Source of the DNA: JBEKCB01 sp052139675
GTDB lineage: Bacteria > Planctomycetota > Brocadiia > CAIUPP01
Length of the DNA stretch: 37,594 nucleotides
NCBI GenBank assembly: GCA_052139675.1
Contig: JBKQWE010000036.1
Location: forward strand, 1 to 37,594
Direction: 5' to 3'
Shown here: positions 25,203 to 36,281 of the stretch, piece after piece
Layout of the letters: the number at the start of each line of letters is the position of its first letter
How positions within the stretch are numbered: position 1 is the first letter of the stretch
Position numbers and translations under genes: made by a program
The notes under the pieces: model-generated
Told to the model about the DNA's origin: nothing
What the model saw: only the letters and a program-made list of their open reading frames with translations
The model's database searches: none

Positions 25203-26896
25203 CCGTGGCGGCGCGCCTGACCACGCTGGCCTGGGTCCGCGCGAGGACGCTCCGGAACAGCCTGCGCGTCCTCCGGCGGCAATCGAGACTGAAAATCTTC
25301 GTGATCCTGTTCTTCGTGGTCGCGCTCTGGGGCGGGCTCTACTTCGGCTTTCAGGACGGGTTCCATTCTCTCGGCACCCCGCCGCTGGAGGATTTCCGCG
25401 ACACCATCGTGCAGATCCTGTTCGCGGTGTTTTTCCTGTCGCTGTTCATCATGCTCATCTTCAGCAATGCGATCATCGCGTACGGGTCGCTCTTCCGATC
25501 CGAGGAAACCGCTTTCCTCTTCGCGCGCCCGTTCCTTCCGTGGCAGATCTTCGCCTACAAAGTCTCCGAGACGCTGCTCTTCAGCTCGTGGGCGTTCCTC
25601 TTCCTCGCGTTGCCGCTGATCATCGCCTACGGGGTCAGCGGGGGGGCGCCGTGGTACTTCTATCCGGGCGCGGCGGCGTTCTTCGCCGTGTTCGCGATGA
25701 TCCCGGCGGCGTCGGGCGGCATCGTGACGCTGCTCATCGCGCGGTTCCTGCCGCGCTCGATGCGGAAAGTGCTGGTGCTTCTCGTGCTGATTGTCGCCGT
25801 GCCGGTGGCGCTCGGGTGGGCGGCGGGGTTCCTTCGGTTCCGTGAGACCGTCGGTCGCTACGCGGCCGAGCGATGGGTGCGCGACGTGCTGGGCCGGCTG
25901 AGCCTGAGCACCTCGCCGCTGCTGCCGAGTTTCTGGATCGGGGACGGCATCATCCAGTTGAAGCGGGGCGATCCGGGCGCCGCGCTCTTCCGGTTTCTGC
26001 TGCTGCTGAGCACGGCGCTATTCTCGGCGACCGTCGGCCTGCACCTGAGCCGGCGGTTCTACCGGCCGGCGTATTACCGCGCGCAATTCCAGGCGCGGAA
26101 ACGCCGGGGACAATGGGCCGGCGGGTTCTACCGCCTGATGGAACGCACGCTGCCGGGGATGGATCCGGATCTGCGCCTGCTGGTGGTGAAGGACGTGAAA
26201 ATCTTCGTGCGGGACCCGGTGCAGTGGTCGCAGGTGCTGATCTTTTTCGGCCTGCTGAGCATCTACTTCGCGAACATGCGCAACCTGCATTACGACTTGA
26301 ACCTGCCGTACTGGCAGAACTTCATCAGCGTGCTGAACCTCGTCGCGACCTGCCTGACCCTGAGCACGTTCACGAGCCGGTTCATCTTTCCGCTGCTGAG
26401 CCTGGAAGGGCGGAAGTTCTGGATCCTGGGGCTGCTGCCGATCGAGAGGAAGAACCTGCTGTACAGCAAGTTCTGGTTCGCGTTCATCGGGGCGTTCGTG
26501 ATCAGCGAGGCGTTGACGGGGCTGAGCGACCTGATCCTGCGCGAGCCGGCGCCGGTCGCGGTGCTGCACGCGATCGCGGTGCTGGTCATCTCGGTCGGGT
26601 TGTCGGCGCTGGCGGTAGGCATCGGCGCGCTCTATCCGAACCTGCGCGAAGACAACCCCTCGAAGATCGTCAGCGGTTTCGGAGGCACGCTCAACCTGGT
26701 GCTGAGCGTGGCCTTTGTGGCCCTGGTCATCGCACTGATGGTCCTGCCGTACCACCTCAGCCGAATGCGGCCCGAGGCGGAGTTCCTGCAGCGGGTGATG
26801 CTGCCGGGCATGCTGCTCGCCGTGGCCGTCGGGGTGGTCGCGGTGATCGCGCCTCTGTGGCTGGGCGTGCGGGCGTTCGAGCGGCTCGAGGCGTGA
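25199..26896 (+). CDS. Large ABC-2 type exporter permease
   Basis: 565 residues with about twelve or more hydrophobic segments, roughly double a normal ABC-2 subunit, as in proteins that act as a single fused permease. The start carries basic residues before FVILFFVVALWGGLYFGF, and a central cytoplasmic loop (about 280-340) with KRRGQWAGGFYRLMERTLPGMDPDLR precedes a second set of helices. A PFSRFIFPLLSLEGRKFWILGLLP-like segment resembles bacterial exporters with 'EGRKFWIL' text. Substrate unknown. It partners the ATPase it overlaps. Confidence 0.82.
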   Translation: MTVAARLTTLAWVRARTLRNSLRVLRRQSRLKIFVILFFVVALWGGLYFGFQDGFHSLGTPPLEDFRDTIVQILFAVFFLSLFIMLIFSNAIIAYGSLFRSEETAFLFARPFLPWQIFAYKVSETLLFSSWAFLFLALPLIIAYGVSGGAPWYFYPGAAAFFAVFAMIPAASGGIVTLLIARFLPRSMRKVLVLLVLIVAVPVALGWAAGFLRFRETVGRYAAERWVRDVLGRLSLSTSPLLPSFWIGDGIIQLKRGDPGAALFRFLLLLSTALFSATVGLHLSRRFYRPAYYRAQFQARKRRGQWAGGFYRLMERTLPGMDPDLRLLVVKDVKIFVRDPVQWSQVLIFFGLLSIYFANMRNLHYDLNLPYWQNFISVLNLVATCLTLSTFTSRFIFPLLSLEGRKFWILGLLPIERKNLLYSKFWFAFIGAFVISEALTGLSDLILREPAPVAVLHAIAVLVISVGLSALAVGIGALYPNLREDNPSKIVSGFGGTLNLVLSVAFVALVIALMVLPYHLSRMRPEAEFLQRVMLPGMLLAVAVGVVAVIAPLWLGVRAFERLEA

Positions 26897-26931
26897 CGCC
26901 GGCGGCGGGTGCGGGAGCGGCCGCGCCGGCC

Positions 26932-28035
26932 TCAGTCATGCACCGCTTCCAGCAGATACAGGCCGACCGCGCCGAAGAGGACGATGGGCAGCCAGGCGGC
27001 GACCTCCGGCGGAAGCCGGCCGTGCTGGCCGAGGTCCTGCGAGATGTGCTGGACGGTATAAAAGATGATGCAGATCACCACGCAGATGCCGATGCCCAGC
27101 ATGCGGCTGCGCTGGATTTTCTCGTGCCCGATCACGAACGGCACCCCCAGCGCGATCAGCACCAGCCCGGTGAACGGGTACGTCAGCCGCTCGGCATAGA
27201 AGAGCCGCAGGCTGGCCATGCGCTGGGCGTCGCCGGTGCCCGGGTGCTTGATCTCGTGATAGAGGACCGAGAGCGGCCGATCCTCCAGCGGCAGGAGCGC
27301 CGTTTCCAGGTCGCGCGGCTTCAGGCTCGTGCGCCAGAGGCGTTCGCGCACCGCGGGGCCTTCGCCTTTGACGTCGTAGAGCAGCCAGCCGTCGCGGACC
27401 GGCGCCGCGCGGCCGGCGGTGAAGGAGTTCGTCGCGCCGCCGGGCAAGGTCTGGAGGACCCAGAGGTTCGTCACCCGCCGTCGGGGTGCGTCGTAATGCA
27501 GCGCGAACTTCGTCTGTTCCTTCTCGATTTCGTCCACGACGAGCTCGTCCTCGTGACTGCTTTTCTGGCTGCCGGTCCAGGCCGCGACTTCCGGCGCGGC
27601 CATTTGCTCAACGCGGGGGACGATCAGCTCGCGGTTGCCTACGGCCACGAGCGCCGCCACGGCGGCCATGGCGTAGATCGGGCTGAGGATCCGCCAGTAG
27701 CTCAGGCCGCTGGCCCGCATGGCGTTGATCTCGTTCTGGGCGGTCAACTGCGACAGGCCGAAGGCGGCGGCGATGAGCGAGGCGACCGGCATGACCGGCG
27801 CGAGAAAGTACGGGATGCGCAGCCCGTAGATCTGCCCGATGCGCGAGAGCGCCTCGACGATGCTGCTCGCCTGGCGCAGGTATTTGGGCAGGCTGTCGAA
27901 CGCATCGGCGACGATGTACAGTCCCGTGATGACCATCGCGGTCACCAGGAACGGCTCGATGAAGCTGCGCGCCAGGTATCGGTCGAGCTTTCCAAACACG
28001 GATGCGGCCTCCGGACGCCGGCTTGCGCGAGCCAT
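26932..28035 (-). CDS. LptF/LptG family permease (YjgP/YjgQ)
   Basis: 367 residues: N-terminal helices with LDRYLARSFIEPFLVT and NEINAMRASGLSYWRIL (a coupling-helix signature), a central periplasmic beta-jellyroll region (about 160-270), and C-terminal helices with RLTYPFTGLVLIALGVPF. These permeases, with the LptB ATPase, lift lipopolysaccharide out of the inner membrane, implying an outer membrane. Only one of the usual pair is in this window, so F or G cannot be decided. It is convergent with the exporter permease and has a good promoter. Confidence 0.88.
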   Translation of the reverse strand: MARASRRPEAASVFGKLDRYLARSFIEPFLVTAMVITGLYIVADAFDSLPKYLRQASSIVEALSRIGQIYGLRIPYFLAPVMPVASLIAAAFGLSQLTAQNEINAMRASGLSYWRILSPIYAMAAVAALVAVGNRELIVPRVEQMAAPEVAAWTGSQKSSHEDELVVDEIEKEQTKFALHYDAPRRRVTNLWVLQTLPGGATNSFTAGRAAPVRDGWLLYDVKGEGPAVRERLWRTSLKPRDLETALLPLEDRPLSVLYHEIKHPGTGDAQRMASLRLFYAERLTYPFTGLVLIALGVPFVIGHEKIQRSRMLGIGICVVICIIFYTVQHISQDLGQHGRLPPEVAAWLPIVLFGAVGLYLLEAVHD

Positions 28036-28062
28036 CCCGTGCGTGTATTATCCGAGGCGCCC

Positions 28063-28092
28063 ATGATAGCGCCGGGTTTCGCCCTGTGTCAA
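28063..28092 (-). promoter_or_regulatory. Promoter of the LptF/G-like gene
   Basis: On the minus strand a perfect TTGACA (28087-28092) and TATCAT (28063-28068, 5/6) are separated by 18 bases, about 28 bases before the start codon. Confidence 0.65.
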
Positions 28093-28151
28093 CGACCCGG
28101 ACGAGTTCAAATCTTCATTCTGCACTCTGCGCTCTGAAAATGGAGACCCGC

Positions 28152-28862
28152 ATGCTGGAAGGCAAAGTGGCGTTGGTGAGCGGCGCCGGCCGCGGGATCG
28201 GCCGGAGCATCGCGCTGCGGTTCGCCGCGGCGGGCGCGCGCGTGGCGGCGATTTCGAGGACGCGCGCCGAGCTCGAGGCGGTCGCCGCGGCGGCGCGGCC
28301 GGAGAGCGTGATCGCGATCGAGGCGGACGTCTCGCGCGCGGAGGCGGTGGCGGAGGCTGTGCGGACCGCGCTCGAGCGGCTCGGCGAGATTGACATTCTG
28401 GTCAACAACGCCGCTCTTTTCCTCCACAAGCCGTTCGCGGAGACGACGGCGGATGAATGGCGGCGGCTGTTCGAGGTGAACGTGCTCGGCGCGGCGGCGC
28501 TGACGCGCGAGGTGCTGCCCGCGATGCTGCGCCGGAACTCAGGCCGGGTGATCAACATCTGCTCGACGGCGTCGCACCGGGGCTACGCCGCGCAGTCGGC
28601 GTACTGCGCCTCCAAGCACGCGCTGCTCGGCCTGACGAAGGTGCTGGCCGAGGAGACGCGCGGCACGGGCGTGCGCGTCCACGCCATTTCGCCCGGCGGC
28701 GTGAACACCGCGCTGGTGCGCGGGCGGAAGGACGTGGACGTCTCGGAATACATGGACCCGGACGAGGTGGCGGAGGTCGCGCTGTTCCTGGCCGGCGGCA
28801 GCGGCATCGCGACGATTGACGAGGTCCGTCTGAGGCGGATCGGCGCGGAGCCGTTCAGGTGA
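28152..28862 (+). CDS. SDR-family oxidoreductase
   Basis: 236 residues, classical short-chain dehydrogenase. The cofactor loop is SGAGRGIGRSIALRF, then the NNA motif (DILVNNAALF). The catalytic Ser lies in ICSTASHRG and the YxxxK in AYCASKHALLG. Closest in style to FabG-like and sugar/acyl oxidoreductases; the substrate cannot be deduced. The C-terminus is shorter than FabG and ends in DEVRLRRIG. I use ATG 28152 because GGAGA precedes it; ATG 28140 is four codons upstream without a ribosome site. Convergent with the FHA pseudokinase gene. Confidence 0.88.
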   Translation: MLEGKVALVSGAGRGIGRSIALRFAAAGARVAAISRTRAELEAVAAAARPESVIAIEADVSRAEAVAEAVRTALERLGEIDILVNNAALFLHKPFAETTADEWRRLFEVNVLGAAALTREVLPAMLRRNSGRVINICSTASHRGYAAQSAYCASKHALLGLTKVLAEETRGTGVRVHAISPGGVNTALVRGRKDVDVSEYMDPDEVAEVALFLAGGSGIATIDEVRLRRIGAEPFR

Positions 28863-28894
28863 CGAGCGCTTTCCGTGGGGAAGAGCCGCGGCGC

Positions 28895-30253
28895 TCACGA
28901 CTTGCGCTTCAGGTTCTCCTCGAGATCGAAGAGCAGTTCCCGCGGCACTTGGTAACGAGCGCGGGGGTCCTTGGAAAGGCCGCGGTCAATGATCTTCTGC
29001 GCGCCGGCGGGAAGGTCCGCGACGAACTCGTTCAACGGCTTCGGCAGCGCGTTCAGGATGCGCTGCTCCATCCTCTCGCGCGTGCTGCCGCCGAAGGGCG
29101 GACGGCCGCTGAGCAGGTGATAGAGCACCGCCACCACCGAGTACACGTCGCCGGCGAAATTCGGCGACTCGTCGCCGCGCACCCGCTCCGGCGCGGTGTA
29201 GGGCAGGGCATGCCAGTTGTGGCTCCCAGCGCTCGATCGGGGCGGCGGCGTCAGCGGCAGGCCGAACCCGGCCACTTTGACGCTGCCGCGCGGGCCGAGG
29301 AGTATCTTGCGCGGCGAGAGCGCGCCGTGGAAGACGCGCCGTTCCGCCGCGTGCTCGAGCGCGTACACCACCTGCGAGATGATGCCGTGCGTTTCCGCTA
29401 TCGGCACCGGCTCGCGGTCGGCCAGCCGCTCCTGAAGGGAGAAGCCATCCACGTATTCCCGCACGACGTAGGAGAGGTTCTCCTCCTGCCCGATGTCGAA
29501 GATGAGGACGATGTTCGAGTGGACGAGCTGCCCGCTGACGTACACGGCCTGGAGATACCGCTGGGTCCATTGCGCGTCGGGCACGTTGAGGACTTTGAGC
29601 GCGACGAGCCTTCCGATGGTGACCTGCTCGCCCTTGAACAAGGGGCCCAGGCGGCCTTCACCGAGCAGGCTGACCACGCGGACGCCGGCCAGTTCCTTGC
29701 CGGGCCGGAAACGTTCGAGCATCGCGGCCGGAAGCGGCTGCGAGGGCGCCGTTGTGCTGACGGTCGGCTGGTCGAACGAAGCGGCGCAGTTCGAGCAATA
29801 ATGCCGCGTCCCGACGGTTCGGACGTTTCCGGAGGCGAGGTCCTGGAGCGGGATGACCCGGCCGCATTCCTCGCAATGCGCGGGGCGTTCGCCGGTCTGC
29901 TCTTCCGGCGCGGCGCGTTTCTCCGGTTTCGGCTTCGGCTCTCTGGGCTTTTCCGACGCCAGTTCGACGAGGCGCAGACGGTTGGTGCCGATGACGACCT
30001 CGTCGCCGGGGGCGAGATCGGTCTCCGCGACGATGGGCTCCTCGCGGACGATGGTGCCGTTGGTGCTGTTCAGATCGGTGATCTGACACTGCCCGCCGAT
30101 GACTTCGATCTGGCAGTGAATGCGCGAGAGCTTGCGGTCGTGGAGCCGGATGTCGTTGCAGGCGTCGCGGCCGATGGTGAAGGCGCGGTCTTCGGGGATC
30201 GGAAAACTCTCACCCTCTCGCTCGCCCGCCACCACTAGTAGGGTAAAAGTCAT
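28895..30253 (-). CDS. FHA domain, zinc ribbon and Hanks-type pseudokinase
   Basis: 452 residues in three parts. An FHA domain at 5-95 has all phosphothreonine-binding residues (TIGRD 26-30, SRIHCQIE 43-50, STNGT 63-67). A zinc ribbon has CEEC and CSNC (C127, C130, C153, C156). A protein kinase fold begins near 188, with a Gly loop GEGRLG and the ATP-lysine VALK (K220). The catalytic loop reads HGALSPRK (309-316) instead of HRDxKPxN, and the metal-binding DFG is GFG (329-331). Both catalytic aspartates are lost, so it is very probably a pseudokinase acting as a scaffold that reads phosphothreonines. GAGGAG precedes ATG 30251-30253. It is third in the kinase gene set. Confidence 0.88.
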   Translation of the reverse strand: MTFTLLVVAGEREGESFPIPEDRAFTIGRDACNDIRLHDRKLSRIHCQIEVIGGQCQITDLNSTNGTIVREEPIVAETDLAPGDEVVIGTNRLRLVELASEKPREPKPKPEKRAAPEEQTGERPAHCEECGRVIPLQDLASGNVRTVGTRHYCSNCAASFDQPTVSTTAPSQPLPAAMLERFRPGKELAGVRVVSLLGEGRLGPLFKGEQVTIGRLVALKVLNVPDAQWTQRYLQAVYVSGQLVHSNIVLIFDIGQEENLSYVVREYVDGFSLQERLADREPVPIAETHGIISQVVYALEHAAERRVFHGALSPRKILLGPRGSVKVAGFGLPLTPPPRSSAGSHNWHALPYTAPERVRGDESPNFAGDVYSVVAVLYHLLSGRPPFGGSTRERMEQRILNALPKPLNEFVADLPAGAQKIIDRGLSKDPRARYQVPRELLFDLEENLKRKS

Positions 30254-30343
30254 GGTCTCCTCAGCCCATGTCCCGGACCGGGCCTCGATATCCCGGACGA
30301 TTCATCGCCATTGTACCCGCTTTTTCGCGCCATTCAAGAAAAA

Positions 30344-32189
<1,846 letters not shown>

Positions 32190-32197
<8 letters not shown>

Positions 32198-33041
32198 CGG
32201 AGTACCTCTTGCCCACGGCGATCAGGACCTCTCGGACCTCCTCGATGCTCGAGGGGCGAGCGAGCTCGTCCTTGCGGACGCAGCGCAGCACGATTTCGTC
32301 CAGCGCCGGCGGGATGGACGCATTGAGCGTGCGCAGCGCCGGCGTCTCCACGCTGCGCGGCCCGATGAAATGCGAGCCGTCGCCGGGCACGGGGATGAAG
32401 GCGGGCAGGTGCCGGCCGGCGAAGAGGAAATACATGCTGGCGCCGAAGTTGTAGACGTCCGTCTTCTCCGTCAACTGCCCGCCGTCCACCTGCTCGGGCG
32501 CTATGTACTCGCGCGTGCCCTTGATGCTCTCCGCGCGCGAACCGACCTTGCAACTGAAGCCGAAATCCACCACCGTCGGCTTGCCGGCGGAGTCCACCAT
32601 GATATTTTCAGGCTTCATGTCGCCATGGATCAGTTTGAGCCGATGGAGCGCGGCCAGGGCGTCGCAGACGCCGATCAGAATGTGTACCATCTGGCCGGTC
32701 GAATAGCGGCCCTCGCGCTTCAGGTCGCGCCCCTCGATGTATTGCATAACCAGCAGGTGCTCCTTGTGCCGGCGCAGAAATCCCGTCCGGATGAGATTAT
32801 AGGCCCGCACGATGCCCGGCGGCGGCGTGCCGCCCGAGTTCTCCTGCACGTAGCGAAGCACTTTGTATTCGTTTCGAGCGTGGCGAAGGTACTTCTCGTT
32901 CTCCGCGGTGCAAATCACGACGTGCTTGAGCGCCACGGTGCGGCGGGACGAGGGCTCGCGCGCCCGATAGATGGCGCTCTCCGCGCCCGAGCCGATGCGC
33001 TCGAGGATTTCGAATCCATGGATGTGCGCCGGTGAAGGCAT
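32190..33041 (-). CDS. Small Ser/Thr protein kinase
   Basis: 283 residues, a stand-alone kinase domain. The Gly loop is GSGAESA (17-23), ATP lysine VALK (K39), catalytic loop HGDMKPEN (139-146, with Gly where Arg is usual but the Asp kept), DFG at 159-161, and REYIAPEQ activation segment. The HGD form marks a non-RD kinase, usually not controlled by activation-loop phosphorylation. First gene of the kinase set, with a weak ribosome site and a promoter candidate upstream. It probably acts in the same pathway as the two downstream proteins. Confidence 0.9.
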
Positions 33042-33113
33042 AATAAAACCCTGCTGTGGTCACGCGATTTACCGGCATGCCGGCGGCTTTCATTAGAAGA
33101 GCGAAACCTGCGT

Positions 33114-33142
33114 ATTATAGTCGCGTTCCGAACCTCCCGCAA
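33114..33142 (-). promoter_or_regulatory. Putative promoter of the kinase gene set
   Basis: On the minus strand TTGCGG (33137-33142) and a perfect TATAAT (33114-33119) are separated by 17 bases, about 70 bases upstream of the first kinase. Confidence 0.45.
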
Positions 33143-33250
33143 GTCACGATTCCGCCGCGCGCAGCTTGAATTTTCCCGACCCTCGGAATAGGATGCGGCC
33201 GGAGACATCGCGCGGGCCGGACTTCGCGCCCGGTGAAAGGTGGGTCCGCC

Positions 33251-34444
33251 TTGAGGCAAATCCGCTGCATGCACGTCATCACGCGCCTGATCCTCGGCGG
33301 CGCGCAGGAGAATACGCTCCTGACCGTCGAGGGCCTCGACCGGCTCGGCGGATACCGCACCACGCTCGTCACCGGGCCGGCCCTCGGCCCGGAGGGCGAA
33401 CTCGTCGAGCGCGCCCGCCGCCACGGAGTGGACCTGATCGTGCTGCCGAACCTCCGCCGCGCGATTTCGCCCTGGCGCGACGCGCTCGCCTTCAAGGCGC
33501 TGCTCTGGGTTTTCCGCGACGAGCGGCCGGACATCGTCCACACCCATTCCTCGAAGGCGGGCATCCTCGGCCGGCTGGCGGCGCGGAGCGCGGGTGTGCC
33601 GGTCATCATTCATTCCATCCACGGCCCGCCCTTCCACGCGCAGCAGGGGCGGACGGCGAACTGGGTTTTCCGCCGGGCCGAGAAACTGGTCGCCGGTGAC
33701 ACGAACCGCTTCATCTCCGTCGCCGACGCCATGACCGACGCCTTCGTGCAAGCCGGGATCGCGCCGCGGGAGAAATTCATCACCATCTACAGCGGCATGG
33801 AAGTCGCGCCGTTTCTCGCCCAGGGCGGCGGCCGGGCCCGCGTCCGCGCCGAGTTCGGCATCGGCGCGAATGAGATTGTGATCGGGAAGATCGCGCGGCT
33901 TTTTCATTTGAAGGGGCATGAGGACGTGCTGCGCGCGTTCGCCGAGGTGGCGCAGCGAGCGCCGACTGCGCGCCTTCTCTTCGTCGGCGACGGCATCCTG
34001 CGCGACCGGCTGAGTACGCTGGCCGCAAGCCTCGGCGTCGCTGGAAAAGTGACCTTCGGCGGCCTCGTTTCGCCGGAGCGGATCCCGGAGATGATCAACG
34101 CGATGGACCTGCTCGTTCACGCTTCATTGCGCGAGGGACTCGCGCGCGTGCTGCCGCAGGCGCTGCTGAGCGGCTGCCCGGTGATCAGTTACGACGTGGA
34201 CGGCGCGCGCGAGGTGGTGCGCGACGGCGTCACCGGGTTCCTGGTGCCGCCCGGATCCGTCGCAGGGCTGCGCGAGGCGATGCTCCGCGCCCTGGCTGAC
34301 CTCGATGCCGCGCGCGCGATGGCGCTCAAAGGCCGTGAGCTTTTCCTCGACCAGTTCCGCGCCGAGACTATGGTCCGTCGCATCGCCGACGTGTACGAAG
34401 AGGAGCTCGCCCGGGCGCAACCGGCCGGCTCGCCCGCGGAATAA
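33251..34444 (+). CDS. GT4-family glycosyltransferase
   Basis: 397 residues, GT-B fold. The acceptor domain opens CMHVITRLILGGAQENTL, has HTHSSKAGILGRLAA, and the donor domain has KIARLFHLKGHEDVLRAF, FVGDGILRDRL and the sugar-nucleotide stretch LVHASLREGLARVLPQALLSGCPVISYD. Likely adds a sugar to an envelope glycan. I prefer TTG 33251 because AAAGGTGG lies just upstream; GTG 33233 is in frame but overlaps no better site. A hairpin follows the stop. Confidence 0.88.
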   Translation: MRQIRCMHVITRLILGGAQENTLLTVEGLDRLGGYRTTLVTGPALGPEGELVERARRHGVDLIVLPNLRRAISPWRDALAFKALLWVFRDERPDIVHTHSSKAGILGRLAARSAGVPVIIHSIHGPPFHAQQGRTANWVFRRAEKLVAGDTNRFISVADAMTDAFVQAGIAPREKFITIYSGMEVAPFLAQGGGRARVRAEFGIGANEIVIGKIARLFHLKGHEDVLRAFAEVAQRAPTARLLFVGDGILRDRLSTLAASLGVAGKVTFGGLVSPERIPEMINAMDLLVHASLREGLARVLPQALLSGCPVISYDVDGAREVVRDGVTGFLVPPGSVAGLREAMLRALADLDAARAMALKGRELFLDQFRAETMVRRIADVYEEELARAQPAGSPAE

Positions 34445-34451
34445 CCGCGGA

Positions 34452-34482
34452 AAGCCGCTGGCGCGCGATCCAGCAGCGGCTT
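34452..34482 (+). terminator. Hairpin after the GT4 gene
   Basis: Perfect 9-bp arms AAGCCGCTG (34452-34460) and CAGCGGCTT (34474-34482), starting 8 bases after the stop codon. No U-tract follows, so it is a possible rather than certain intrinsic terminator. Confidence 0.45.
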
Positions 34483-34547
34483 GACCTTCCCCTGAACTCC
34501 ATGACGCTCCTTGCTGTGCGCCCTCGCCGTCGGCCGGCGGTCGGGTA

Positions 34548-34577
34548 TTGTGTCGCGGCGAGGCGGTGGCTTATGAT
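34548..34577 (+). promoter_or_regulatory. Putative promoter of the MATE gene
   Basis: TTGTGT (34548-34553) and TATGAT (34572-34577, 5/6) are separated by 18 bases; the leader to the ATG would be about 55 bases. Confidence 0.45.
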
Positions 34578-34639
34578 AAGGATGGGGCTGTCCCGGACTG
34601 GATTCTGGCGCGGTTGATGACGGGGAAGGCGCGCGTTCG

Positions 34640-35998
34640 ATGGAGAAGCTGGAGCGCGGTTCGCTGCGGGCCGACCTGGGCGAGGTCGTCCGTCTCTCGC
34701 TGCCGATCATCATCACGATGGGCTCGCAGACGATGATGATGTTCGTGGATATGCTGCTGGTGGGGCGGTTCGGGAAGGACGAGTTGGCGGCGGCCGGGCC
34801 TGGGGGACTGACGTTCATGGTTTTCGGCTCCTTCATTCTGGGGCTGGTGAGCTGCAACAATACGTTCGTGTCGCAGTGTCTGGGCCGGGGCGAACTGGCA
34901 GGCTGCGGGCGGTACACCGTGCACTGCATCTACATCGGCTTCCTGGCGCAGGTGCTGATGTTGCCGCTCGTCGCGCTCGCGCCGCAGATCTTTCTGCTGT
35001 TCCACCATGAGCCGGCGGTGATGGGGCTGGAGGTCACGTACTTCCGCGTGCTGGCGCTGCGGGTTGCGGCGATGAGCATGGTGGCGGCGCTGGCGACGTT
35101 CTACCAGGGGACGGGGCGACCGATCGTGCCCATGATTACCGGGATCTGCGCAAACGCGTTCAATTTCGCGCTCGATCTGATACTGATTTTCGGGAAGCTG
35201 GGGTTCCCGCGACTGGGGCTCCTCGGGGCGGGAATTGCGACGACGCTGGCTTCCTTCGCGGAGGCGGCGATCCTGCTGACGCTGTATTTGTCGTGGCGCG
35301 AGCAGGCGCGATTTGCGACGCGCTCGTGGGCGCCGTTCGAGTGGAAAAAGGTGGCGCAGATTCTGCGGATCGGGATTGCGGCGGGGGCGACGTTTGCGCT
35401 GGACCTGGGGAGCTGGGCGATTTTCGTGAGTTTCGTGATCGGGAAATTCGGGGCGGATGCGCTGGCGGGGAATAACGCGGCGACGTCGTTCATGCAGCTT
35501 TCCTTCATGCCGGCATACGGGCTGAGTATCGGCCTCACGGCGCTGGTCGGGCGATACATCGGTCAGGGGGATTACCGGGCGGCGAAACGGCGGGCGTACG
35601 TGGGCATGGCGTGCGCGTGTTGCTACATGACGCTGATGGGGGTGGTGTTCTACGTCTTCCGCCGGCCGCTCATCGGGCTGTTTCGGCACGAGCCTGCGGT
35701 CATCGCGGCGGGCAGCCTGATCCTGACGTACATCCCGCTCTTCCAGTTCGCCGATGCGTTCGGGATCGTGTCGGCCGGCGCGCTCAAGGGGGCGGGCGAC
35801 ACGCGGTTCCCCGCCATCGCGCAGATTATGTTTGCGTGGATGTTCTTTCTGCCGCTGGTGTTTGTACTGGGCAACCCGCACATCGGCGGGCTGCGCGGGG
35901 CGTGGACCGCGGCGACGATCTACATCTGGGTCTACGATGTTGTCCTGCTGTGGCGCTTCATGGGCGAGCGATGGCGGAAGATCAACATCTTCGAGTGA
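34640..35998 (+). CDS. MATE family multidrug or metabolite exporter
   Basis: 452 residues with twelve predicted membrane segments in two similar halves. MATE signatures include LSLPIIITMGSQTMMMFVDMLLVGRFG in the first half and GLSIGLTALVGRYIGQGDYRAAKR in the second, where the GxGD-like FVSQCLGRGE element of the first half recurs. It exports cationic or lipid-like compounds against Na+ or H+. GGGGAAGG precedes the ATG at about 11 bases. It lies directly upstream of the rRNA operon on the same strand but has its own promoter; no terminator is visible between them. Confidence 0.9.
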   Translation: MEKLERGSLRADLGEVVRLSLPIIITMGSQTMMMFVDMLLVGRFGKDELAAAGPGGLTFMVFGSFILGLVSCNNTFVSQCLGRGELAGCGRYTVHCIYIGFLAQVLMLPLVALAPQIFLLFHHEPAVMGLEVTYFRVLALRVAAMSMVAALATFYQGTGRPIVPMITGICANAFNFALDLILIFGKLGFPRLGLLGAGIATTLASFAEAAILLTLYLSWREQARFATRSWAPFEWKKVAQILRIGIAAGATFALDLGSWAIFVSFVIGKFGADALAGNNAATSFMQLSFMPAYGLSIGLTALVGRYIGQGDYRAAKRRAYVGMACACCYMTLMGVVFYVFRRPLIGLFRHEPAVIAAGSLILTYIPLFQFADAFGIVSAGALKGAGDTRFPAIAQIMFAWMFFLPLVFVLGNPHIGGLRGAWTAATIYIWVYDVVLLWRFMGERWRKINIFE

Positions 35999-36042
35999 CG
36001 TCAGGGCGGTATAGGGCATTCGAAAAAAAACGATTTTGTCGC

Positions 36043-36070
36043 TTGACAATCCCTGAATGCATGATATAAT
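36043..36070 (+). promoter_or_regulatory. rRNA operon promoter, full consensus
   Basis: TTGACA (36043-36048) and TATAAT (36065-36070) are both perfect, with a 16-base spacer. An A-run (GAAAAAAAACG, 36022-36032) could act as UP element, and a G-rich start region (GAGGGACG) follows. Expected start near 36077. Confidence 0.85.
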
Positions 36071-36099
36071 GAGGGACGCCTCGCCAATGGGGCGCACAA

Positions 36100-36111
36100 G
36101 CTCTTTGAAAA
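36100..36111 (+). promoter_or_regulatory. boxA antitermination site in the rRNA leader
   Basis: GCTCTTTGAAAA matches the NusB/NusE-binding boxA of bacterial rRNA leaders. A further stem, CTGCCTGTG (36123-36131) with CACAGGTAG (36153-36161), including one G-U pair, lies downstream in the leader. Confidence 0.75.
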
Positions 36112-36281
36112 TTCGGAACTGTCTGCCTGTGTCGGGAAACTGTGGTTTTCTGCACAGGTAGAGCCCACAGATAGCCTTAACCAGCCTTAGGGAAACCTGA
36201 GTAGAAGACCGATTTAAGATCAACCCGGACGTTTTGAAGAAAAGACAACCTGTGCCGCTTGCGGTGCGGGGAGTTGAAATT

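Noticed and set aside
25873..28137. A 754-codon plus-strand frame across the exporter permease and the LptF/G-like gene
   Set aside because: It crosses two convergent genes in a different frame with Pro/Arg/Gly-rich text and no family resemblance.
28110..28137. TCTGCRC short tandem repeat before the SDR gene
   Set aside because: Only two to three 7-base units; too short to call more than chance or a degraded repeat.
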